The position numbers and the translations under genes are program-made. The notes under the pieces were generated by a model. It saw only the letters and a program-made list of their open reading frames with translations, was not told where the DNA came from and searched no databases. From IMG/VR virus record IMGVR_UViG_3300027911_000046, positions 1 to 31,832 of that record: a DNA stretch of 31,832 nt. One strand, given 5' to 3'. This document shows positions 1 to 4,978 of the stretch, piece by piece (position 1 is the first letter of the stretch; every line of letters starts with the position of its first letter). The DNA is from a virus.

Positions 1-23
1 AGTTTGCAGATGGGGGGATAAAA

Positions 24-437
24 ATGCCCACCCAGAAAGAAGACAAGGTCATGTACTACGCCCAGCAGTGCGATAGTTTGAGGGACCAGCTGTACGATTG
101 CCAAGAGATGATTACGACACTCAGACACCAGAAGGCCCAGCTTGAGAAAAGGGTCGAGTTTCTGGATGCCGAGAAGCGCAGGATAGCGGTACTCGCTGGC
201 CTCGAGCCGGACGACCCGAAGCCACAACCGTATGTTCCGCTAGCGGGGGTAAAAAGCCAGAAACTCAAGGCCAACCGGGCGCGCTGCCGGAGGTGCGACG
301 ACACCGTTGAGTCGCGAGCGGTACACGACTACGTCGAGTGCTACTGCGGCGCGGTTGCGGTTGACGGCGGACTTGAATACCTGCATCGAACGGGCGAACC
401 TGACGACATCGAAGAGCTATCGGAGTACGAAAAATAA
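24..437 (+). CDS. Coiled-coil protein with C-terminal zinc-ribbon-like domain
   Basis: This 137-residue protein has two parts. Residues about 8-55 are charged and rich in Gln, Glu, Arg and Leu, and look like a coiled coil. Residues about 86-121 carry a CxxC-x14-CxC pattern (C88, C91, C106, C108), followed by AVDGGLEYLHR. That C-terminal part matches a small domain that is common in phage genomes (I believe Pfam lists it as DUF7695) and probably binds zinc; its function is unknown. The ATG follows a G-rich stretch (GGGGGGA, 12-18) that can serve as ribosome binding site. An in-frame TAA at 19-21 could be the end of an upstream gene cut by the window edge. The gene heads a plus-strand operon of accessory genes. 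Confident as a gene; moderate for the domain name. Confidence 0.85.
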   Translation: MPTQKEDKVMYYAQQCDSLRDQLYDCQEMITTLRHQKAQLEKRVEFLDAEKRRIAVLAGLEPDDPKPQPYVPLAGVKSQKLKANRARCRRCDDTVESRAVHDYVECYCGAVAVDGGLEYLHRTGEPDDIEELSEYEK

Positions 438-474
438 TCACGAAGCGAATGCACTCCCACCGTACCACCATCCT

Positions 475-481
475 AAAGGAG
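475..481 (+). promoter_or_regulatory. Strong ribosome binding site for the GHHH-motif gene
   Basis: The sequence AAAGGAG lies 7 bases upstream of the ATG at 489, a near-perfect Shine-Dalgarno match. It fixes the start of the next gene and lies in the 51-base gap after the first gene, which otherwise shows nothing. Confidence 0.75.
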
Positions 482-488
482 TAGCAAA

Positions 489-803
489 ATGGACATGTAC
501 AGGCAGGGCGATGTACTCATTGTGCCGGTCAAGAAGGCGCCGTCCCACGCGGTCGCACAAAAGGCAGAGAACGGACGTGTGATTCTGGCACGCGGCGAAG
601 TCACCGGGCATCACCACTCGTTCGAGGACGACGGGAACGTTGCGCTGCTCGAGGCAGCACCCGGCGAGCTTTACCTCAAAGTGGACGCGCTCTCAATGCT
701 CACCCACCAGGAGCATGGGTCGATTGCGGTGACGCCGGGTGTCGGTCGGGTCATCATCCAGCGCCAGTACACGCCGGCCGAGATCCGGAATGTCGCCGAC
801 TAA
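489..803 (+). CDS. Small conserved protein with RQGDVL and GEVTGHHH motifs
   Basis: This 104-residue protein starts with MYRQGDVLIVPV and contains LARGEVTGHHHSFED near residues 35-50. It continues with alternating hydrophobic residues typical of a small beta-barrel, with a further HQEHGSIAV segment. Short proteins with this RQGDVL...GEVTGH(S/H)H signature occur in phages and bacteria without assigned function. The cluster of His residues (three in a row plus two later) could bind a metal, which is inference. The strong ribosome binding site fixes the start. The 3' end overlaps the next gene's ATG by 14 bases, so the two are probably translationally coupled. Confidence 0.85.
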   Translation: MDMYRQGDVLIVPVKKAPSHAVAQKAENGRVILARGEVTGHHHSFEDDGNVALLEAAPGELYLKVDALSMLTHQEHGSIAVTPGVGRVIIQRQYTPAEIRNVAD

Positions 804-2199
804 GAAGATAGAGAAATTGCCGCCTGAGATCGAGGCGGCGCTACCGGCTATCCGGGATGAGTGGTTGGCCGTGGGCTTGTTTACGGCGCCAGCCGACCGG
901 GCTGAGGCGGAACGCGGTGCTATGCTCGCCTACGAGGCGGCTGGTCTAGCTAGGCCGGAGATTGTTATCTGGCTAGACTCTCCGTTCGCCGGTTGCTTGG
1001 GCGCGGCGTTACTATCTGCGACCGGCAAAACTCAGGTCGGGGCTCAGGTCAGGGATCAGGTCTGGGCTCAGGTCGGGGATCAGGTCAGGGCTCAGGTCGG
1101 GGCTCAGGTCAGGGATCAGGTCTGGGCTCAGGTCTGGGCTCAGGTCGGGCGTCAGGTCTGGGCTCAGGTCAGGGATCAGGTCGGGCGTCAGGTCTGGGCT
1201 CAGGTCGGGGATCAGGTCTGGGCTCAGGTCTGGGCTCAGGTCGGGGCTCAGGTCAGGGATCAGGTCTGGGCTCAGGTCTGGGATCAGGTCAGGGATCAGG
1301 TCTGGGATCAGGTCGGGGCTCAGGTCGGGGCTCAGGTCTGGGCTCAGGTCTGGGCTCAGGTCAGGGCTCAGGTCAGGGATCAGGTCGGGGCTCAGGTCGG
1401 GGCTCAGGTCTGGGCTCAGGTCAGGGCTCAGGTCAGGGATCAGGTCGGGGCTCAGGTCAGGGATCAGGTCTGGGCTCAGGTCAGGGATCAGGTCGGGGGT
1501 CAGGTCAGGGATCAGGCCTCTCGCGCTGTCTACGGCCAGCACGAGAGCGGCTGGCTTGCTTGGGTCGATACGTTCCGGCGTGCGGGTGTGCCCAACCTCG
1601 AAAGGGTCGAAGGACTGGCGCTGGTTGCTCACTCGGCTGGATGGTGGTGGCCATTTAAGGGCGCTGTTATCCTGACGGATCGGCCGGAACGGCTAGAGCG
1701 GGACGAGCGTGGGCGGTTGCATTCCGAGGCCGGTCCCGCCATCCGCTACCGCGACGGGTGGGGCATCTACGCGGTCCATGGCGTTCGGGTTGAGCCCTGG
1801 ATCATCGATAATCCGGAGCAGATCACGGCCGAGAAGATCACGAAGGAAGAGAACATGGAAGTGCGGCGTGTAATGCTCGAGCGCTACGGGGCTGGCCGGT
1901 ACCTGCTCGACATCAAGGCCGAAGTCCTGGATGCGAGCGACTACGGTACGCTCTACCGGGCGCCCATGGGTGAGGATGAACCGCTCGTGATGGTCAAACT
2001 CGTCAACTCGACACCCGAGCCGGACGGGAGCTTCAAGGACTACTGGCTACGGGTGAACCCCGAGTGCAGGCCGCTGCTTGGCATGTCGGACGACGGCCAG
2101 CCGATTCTGGGCGAACCGCAAGAGATGCGAGCCCGTAACGCGGTCGCGGCGAGCTTTGGCCTAAGGGGCGACGAATACATCGTGGAGGTGCAGACATGA
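790..2199 (+). CDS. DUF6745-like protein with a 40-unit tetrapeptide repeat array
   Basis: I start this gene at ATG 790 (469 residues) because that start overlaps the previous gene by 14 bases; an in-frame GTG at 739 would add 17 residues copied from that gene's coding sequence. Residues about 1-78 contain [21 protein letters not shown] and WLDSPFAG. Residues about 81-240 are a tandem array of xQVx tetrapeptides with x = Ala, Asp, Arg or Gly before and Trp, Arg or Gly after the QV. The C-terminal half contains [20 protein letters not shown] and [11 protein letters not shown], which I recognise as the signature of DUF6745 proteins, seen in actinobacteria, planctomycetes and some phages. QVWDQV-type repeats are, as I recall, a recurring feature of that family. 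Function is unknown. TGA overlaps the next gene's ATG (ATGA, 2196-2199). Confidence 0.88.
   Translation: MSPTKKIEKLPPEIEAALPAIRDEWLAVGLFTAPADRAEAERGAMLAYEAAGLARPEIVIWLDSPFAGCLGAALLSATGKTQVGAQVRDQVWAQVGDQVRAQVGAQVRDQVWAQVWAQVGRQVWAQVRDQVGRQVWAQVGDQVWAQVWAQVGAQVRDQVWAQVWDQVRDQVWDQVGAQVGAQVWAQVWAQVRAQVRDQVGAQVGAQVWAQVRAQVRDQVGAQVRDQVWAQVRDQVGGQVRDQASRAVYGQHESGWLAWVDTFRRAGVPNLERVEGLALVAHSAGWWWPFKGAVILTDRPERLERDERGRLHSEAGPAIRYRDGWGIYAVHGVRVEPWIIDNPEQITAEKITKEENMEVRRVMLERYGAGRYLLDIKAEVLDASDYGTLYRAPMGEDEPLVMVKLVNSTPEPDGSFKDYWLRVNPECRPLLGMSDDGQPILGEPQEMRARNAVAASFGLRGDEYIVEVQT
1030..1509 (+). repeat. 40 tandem 12-bp coding units (tetrapeptide array)
   Basis: Forty head-to-tail copies of a 12-base unit read CAG GTC NGG plus a fourth codon. 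N is G, A or T in every copy I read, giving Gly, Arg or Trp; the fourth codon is GCT, GAT, CGT or GGT. A degenerate 41st unit (GAT CAG GCC TCT) follows. Because the unit is a multiple of three, gain or loss of units keeps the frame. Units 25-30 and 31-35 have the same order except for one missing Trp unit, which indicates block duplication or slippage. The array is also free of stops in another plus frame (Gly-Ser-rich) and on the minus strand (Pro-Asp-Leu-rich); these are by-products. Confidence 0.97.
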
Positions 2200-2612
2200 C
2201 TGACTGGGCAACACGTGGCAAGTGGATGGACGAACACGAGGTCGGGGTTAGTACCCGCGACAAGCTCATTTACTGGAACGGTCCTGGTGGTAGGCGTCAG
2301 ATCACACTTATCGGGGAGTGGTTACAGGACGCTATCCAAGACGCTATGGCCGAATGCGAGCGGCTAGAGGACGAAGCGAAGAAGCCGAAAGTGGGGATAT
2401 TGGCGGAGGCGATACGGGACACAAGAAGGTCTTCTGGCACCTATGACGAGATTGAACGTCGCATGCGCGACGCAATCAAGCGTCAGTGCGATGAGTGGCG
2501 GAAGTATCGCTATCCCGGCGATGCGTTTCCACTAGGCTCTAACGAACTTTGGTCGCAGGGCTGGAACGCGGCGCTGAATATGTGTATCGAACTCTTGGAG
2601 CGTGGGCTATGA
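2196..2612 (+). CDS. Hypothetical protein of 138 residues
   Basis: I do not recognise this protein. It begins [20 protein letters not shown], has a beta-rich first third containing DKLIYWNGPGGRRQITLIGE, and continues as a mainly helical, charged region with many Glu, Arg and Lys. The C-terminal segment WSQGWNAALNMCIELLER resembles the short helix that ends many small phage proteins of the type RNxALdeai. The start overlaps the preceding stop as ATGA, and its own stop overlaps the next ATG at 2609, placing it firmly within the operon. It is probably cytoplasmic: there is no signal peptide or membrane segment. Confidence 0.8.
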   Translation: MTDWATRGKWMDEHEVGVSTRDKLIYWNGPGGRRQITLIGEWLQDAIQDAMAECERLEDEAKKPKVGILAEAIRDTRRSSGTYDEIERRMRDAIKRQCDEWRKYRYPGDAFPLGSNELWSQGWNAALNMCIELLERGL

Positions 2613-2737
2613 GGCCGAATGATGATGTCGGCCGAACGCACTACGTGGGCGACGGGTGTCCCGGAGGCCACCAGAGCGAGCCGACGCCTGACGAGACGCC
2701 GAGCAACGGGAGGGGGAGGAATGACGACATTTGCTGA
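2609..2737 (+). CDS. Possible 42-residue small protein
   Basis: An ATG at 2609 overlaps the stop of the preceding gene (ATGA) and opens a 42-codon frame ending TGA at 2737, 17 bases inside the RNA ligase gene. The product starts MRPNDDVGRTHYVGDGCPGGH and is polar and Gly/Pro/Asn-rich towards its end, without a recognisable domain. The case for a real gene is the coupled start, which matches the habit of this operon, and the fact that the 108-base gap before the ligase would otherwise be empty. It could also be untranslated spacer. Confidence 0.45.
   Translation: MRPNDDVGRTHYVGDGCPGGHQSEPTPDETPSNGRGRNDDIC
2708..2720 (+). promoter_or_regulatory. Purine-rich ribosome binding site of the RNA ligase gene
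   Basis: GGGAGGGGGAGGA lies immediately before the ATG at 2721. It decides the start: the longer frame from 2619 would add 34 Arg/Thr-rich residues with no family similarity, whereas the product from 2721 begins close to the ligase core. Confidence 0.7.
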
Positions 2738-3329
2738 TCTGACGGCAGGGTTGCCACCGTTTGAGGGGTTCGCTTCGATCACCCGTCTGTCGCGTCAAAT
2801 CATCATCACCGAGAAGATCGACGGTACTAACGCGTCGGTGACGGTCTTGGAAGACGGTCGTGTGATCGCAGGTTCACGCAACCGTTATGTCTTCGACCCT
2901 AAGGACCATTTCGGGTTTCCGGGTTGGGTGGCCGAACATATTGATGAACTTCGCACACTCGGCGTCGGCCGACACTTTGGAGAGTGGTGGGGCGCGGGCA
3001 TCCAGCGGCGTTATGGCCTTGGTGCATCCGGCGAGAAGCGGTTCAGCCTGTTCAACGTCAGTCGGTGGTCCGACGAGGCAGATGCTCGGCCTGCTTGTTG
3101 TCATGTTGTGCCGACGCTCTATCGCGGCGTCTTCGATACGGCGGCGATTCAGCGGTGCGTCGATGCTTTGGTCGATGGCGGTAGCGTTGCAGCGCCGGGT
3201 TTCATGAAGCCGGAGGGCGTTGTCGTGTTTCATGTACCGAGCGGTAGCCTGTTCAAGTTCACACTCGACAATAATGACGGTCATAAGGGAGCGGATATTA
3301 CTGCTGGGAACGGAGGTTCGGGCGAGTAA
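2721..3329 (+). CDS. Mini RNA ligase (Rnl2-like nucleotidyltransferase domain)
   Basis: This 202-residue protein has the ordered motifs of the covalent nucleotidyltransferase fold used by ATP-dependent RNA/DNA ligases. Motif I is EKIDGTNA, with K32 as the likely AMP-accepting lysine; SRNRY (52-56) is a candidate motif Ia. FGEWWGAGIQ (86-95) and RFSLFNV (107-113) fit motifs III and IIIa, PEGVVVF (164-170) motif IV and LFKFTLDN with K179 motif V. Family members of the T4 Rnl2 type join RNA ends in duplexes or repair nicked RNA. T4 Rnl2 is over 300 residues and has an extra C-terminal domain; this protein stops just after motif V and so is a minimal catalytic core. The stop overlaps the methyltransferase ATG as TAATG, so the two are probably co-translated. 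RNA versus DNA substrate cannot be decided here. Confidence 0.85.
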   Translation: MTTFADLTAGLPPFEGFASITRLSRQIIITEKIDGTNASVTVLEDGRVIAGSRNRYVFDPKDHFGFPGWVAEHIDELRTLGVGRHFGEWWGAGIQRRYGLGASGEKRFSLFNVSRWSDEADARPACCHVVPTLYRGVFDTAAIQRCVDALVDGGSVAAPGFMKPEGVVVFHVPSGSLFKFTLDNNDGHKGADITAGNGGSGE

Positions 3330-3883
3330 TGCGAGTCCTTGTCGCTTGTGAGTTCTCCGGTATCGTCCGCGATGCGTTCGCGGCCAAGGGTCACGAGGCT
3401 TGGTCGTGCGATCTACTTCCGTCAGAGCGTAAAAGGGGGTGGCACCTTAGGGGCGACGTTCTTGAGCATCTCGAAACAGGCTGGGATCTCATGATTGCCC
3501 ACCCGCCATGTACGTATCTCGCGGTAAGCGGGGCGCGGTGGTTCAAGGACCGGAAGGACGAACAACACCAAGCCCTTGATTTCGTGTGGAGGCTGATGAA
3601 GGCGCCCATACCTCGCATCGCGATCGAGAACCCGATTAGTGTGATCTCGACAAAGATCAGGAAGCCGGACCAGATCATCCAACCGTGGATGTTCGGGACG
3701 CCAGAGACGAAGGCGACCTGCCTCTGGCTCAAGAACCTGTCGAAGCTAGTGCCGACGAACGTCGTTGAAGGCCGGCGCCCTCGCGTGCATCACGAATCGC
3801 CTGGGCCAGACAGGTGGAAGAACCGGAGCCGGACTGACGCCAATATCGCGGCCGCAATGGCCGAACAATGGGGAAAGGAATGA
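3329..3883 (+). CDS. Short cytosine-C5-methyltransferase-like protein
   Basis: This 184-residue protein carries motifs of the SAM-dependent C5-cytosine methyltransferases. VACEFSGIVRDAF (5-17) fits motif I, SCDLLPSE (26-33) the acidic SAM-binding turn, HPPCTYL (58-64) motif IV with the candidate catalytic Cys61, and ENP (100-102) motif VI. The end, AMAEQWG, resembles the last helix of phage members of this group. At 184 residues it is much shorter than a full enzyme (usually over 300), and I see neither a clear QxRxR motif VIII nor a target-recognition domain. It may therefore be a reduced methyltransferase, a pyrimidine-modifying relative or inactive. The start overlaps the ligase stop (TAATG). 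Confidence 0.82.
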   Translation: MRVLVACEFSGIVRDAFAAKGHEAWSCDLLPSERKRGWHLRGDVLEHLETGWDLMIAHPPCTYLAVSGARWFKDRKDEQHQALDFVWRLMKAPIPRIAIENPISVISTKIRKPDQIIQPWMFGTPETKATCLWLKNLSKLVPTNVVEGRRPRVHHESPGPDRWKNRSRTDANIAAAMAEQWGKE

Positions 3884-4263
3884 ACAGCCAAACTAACACG
3901 CCAGAAGCCGACGAGACGATGCCCGCTGGTCGATCGCTCGACGCGCTCGTCGCTGAGAAGGTCATGGGCTGGACTGATTGGTGGGTCGATCGCGAAGGTC
4001 CCAATGCGACAATGAAGACATTCGGGTTCCCGCCGGGCGTTACGGATACCTACTCCGAACCGCCCCACTACAGCACCGACATCGCCGACGCGTGGCTGGT
4101 TGTGGAGAAACTACGGAAAGACGGGTGTCCATTTCTGTTTGGGCACAATAGGAATCCACACAACGGGTGGTTCGCGGACTTTCTTCTCCATCCGCTAGTC
4201 GAATACGCCGACACGGCTCCCTTGGCCGTGTGCCGCGCCGCTCTCAAGGCGGTGGGCGCATGA
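3880..4263 (+). CDS. Phage ABA-sandwich-like protein (BC1872 type)
   Basis: The sequence includes GRSLDALVAEKVMGW, STDIADAWLVVEKLR and ADTAPLAVCRAALKAVG in that order. This is the pattern of the small phage proteins assigned to the Phage ABA sandwich domain (BC1872 family), whose role is unknown. I chose ATG 3880 (127 residues) because it makes an ATGA overlap with the methyltransferase stop, as elsewhere in this operon, and GGGGA at 3870-3874 can act as ribosome binding site. ATG 3868 would add four residues. No membrane segment or catalytic motif is visible. The family is often found among phage accessory genes next to nucleic-acid-modifying enzymes, as here. Confidence 0.85.
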   Translation: MNSQTNTPEADETMPAGRSLDALVAEKVMGWTDWWVDREGPNATMKTFGFPPGVTDTYSEPPHYSTDIADAWLVVEKLRKDGCPFLFGHNRNPHNGWFADFLLHPLVEYADTAPLAVCRAALKAVGA

Positions 4264-4287
4264 GCTATGACGGCGTTATAAGGACTG

Positions 4288-4548
4288 ATGAACGGTAAAG
4301 GCTCCGCCCGTCGTCCGACGCTCGTTTCGCTGGCGTCGTTCGCTGAGAACTGGGACCGGATATTCGGGGAACGACAAAAGCCGCCTCCCGAAGGAAGCGG
4401 CCCTGCCCACACACCAGCTATCTATTCCCCCTACAGCGGACTACCCCTCGTGCTCACCCTTAATAAACTTGCCGGCCAGACCACCCAGGGTGGTTGCGAG
4501 GTTGACGGCCCAGCTGGGGTCAATGATGAAGCCCCCGGCGAAGGCTAG
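4288..4548 (+). CDS. Small basic phage protein (KGSxRRP...NWDRIFG type) with long tail
   Basis: The first 32 residues, beginning MNGKGSARRP and followed by FAENWDRIFGE, match a very common short phage protein with a KGSxxRP...F..NWDRIF pattern and no known function. Family members are usually about 40-60 residues; this frame runs on to 86, crossing the convergent terminator at 4376-4401 and overlapping the last minus-strand gene by 108 bases. The C-terminal 45 residues (Pro- and Gly-rich) therefore look like run-on with no selective signal. AAGGA at 4280-4284 is a fair ribosome binding site 3 bases before the ATG. It is the last plus-strand gene in the window. Confident for the N-terminal part, less for the end point. 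Confidence 0.7.
   Translation: MNGKGSARRPTLVSLASFAENWDRIFGERQKPPPEGSGPAHTPAIYSPYSGLPLVLTLNKLAGQTTQGGCEVDGPAGVNDEAPGEG
4376..4401 (-). terminator. Rho-independent terminator of the late operon (UUCG tetraloop)
   Basis: Read on the minus strand, a 9-bp stem GCCGCUUCC / GGAGGCGGC closes a UUCG loop on a C-G pair and is followed by UUUU. The one non-canonical position is a G-U wobble in the minus-strand RNA but a C-A mismatch in the plus-strand RNA. The uridine tract also lies only on the minus side, so the element is built for the leftward transcript. It sits 40 bases beyond the last minus-strand stop codon, where the two operons converge. Confidence 0.88.
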
Positions 4549-4695
4549 CCCTAGCGACACGGCGACATTGATCGTGTGGAGGGATACCTTGCCGGCCTCG
4601 GTGGTCTCGGCGTCCAGGTAGAGGAGGTAGAGGCCAAAGGCGACAAGGCCCAAGCCCCCTACCCACTGGAGGGCGGTTTTAAGTTTCGGTGACAT
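4441..4695 (-). CDS. Small membrane protein with two hydrophobic segments, lysis candidate
   Basis: This 84-residue protein has two hydrophobic stretches, about residues 10-27 (VGGLGLVAFGLYLLYL) and 43-60 (INVAVSLGLAFAGGFIID), separated by a short polar hinge. It ends in a Lys/Glu/His-rich tail (KFIKGEHEG). Small size, two membrane spans and a charged C-terminus are typical of holins, but the sequence matches no holin family I can name. It is the last gene before the operon terminator and its start overlaps the upstream membrane-protein gene by 17 bases, so the pair may work together. No endolysin is present in the window to support the lysis idea directly. A virion membrane protein is an alternative. 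Confidence 0.7.
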   Translation of the reverse strand: MSPKLKTALQWVGGLGLVAFGLYLLYLDAETTEAGKVSLHTINVAVSLGLAFAGGFIIDPSWAVNLATTLGGLAGKFIKGEHEG

Positions 4696-4978
4696 CGGGG
4701 GAGAGTAGAGCTCGGCGCTCGAGGGCGGTTAGTCGTTCACGGATGGAGTCAAACTCGGGCTGCATGGTCTTCCTGATCTGACCGGCTATGATCCGGCCCA
4801 AGCCCGGTGCGATCGCCCACACTATCAACTTCCAGGCGTACCGCAGCACAAACAACGCTGCCACGGTCGCTATCTCCGACCAGTCTGGGTGTATGGGTAT
4901 CAAGGGGGCAAGAAGTGGGTGGCCTTTCAGGAGCCCCCCGCTCCCTACTCGGCCAGAAAGGTCGTTAACGGGTGGCAT
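4679..4978 (-). CDS. Small membrane protein with C-terminal coiled coil
   Basis: The 99-residue product has a hydrophobic segment at about residues 34-58 (WSEIATVAALFVLRYAWKLI and the following VWAIAPG). After it comes a basic, helical, coiled-coil-like stretch (about 64-90) containing FDSIRERLTALERR. One membrane anchor followed by a coiled coil recalls i-spanin-like or holin-like lysis proteins; no lipobox or signal peptidase site is seen, and the N-terminal 25 residues are Gly/Pro/Leu-rich. The ATG lies 14 bases inside the 751-residue ejection-protein gene and the stop overlaps the next gene by 17 bases. Function in lysis is inferred from position and topology only. Confidence 0.7.
   Translation of the reverse strand: MPPVNDLSGRVGSGGLLKGHPLLAPLIPIHPDWSEIATVAALFVLRYAWKLIVWAIAPGLGRIIAGQIRKTMQPEFDSIRERLTALERRALLSPDVTET

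Noticed and set aside
1030-1509. CRISPR array or diversity-generating retroelement target
   Set aside because: The repeats are 12 bases with no spacers, so it is not CRISPR. No reverse transcriptase or template copy is visible in the window, and variation does not centre on adenine, so retroelement mutagenesis is unsupported.
993-1658. Gly-Ser-rich (221 residues, plus) and Pro-Asp-Leu-rich (206 residues, minus, 1012-1632) frames across the 12-bp array
   Set aside because: Any 12-base repeat lacking stops gives open frames in other registers. Only the xQVx frame continues into conserved sequence on both sides.
4441-4978. Firm holin/spanin assignment for the two small membrane proteins
   Set aside because: No endolysin is encoded nearby and no family signature is visible, so only a candidate label is justified.
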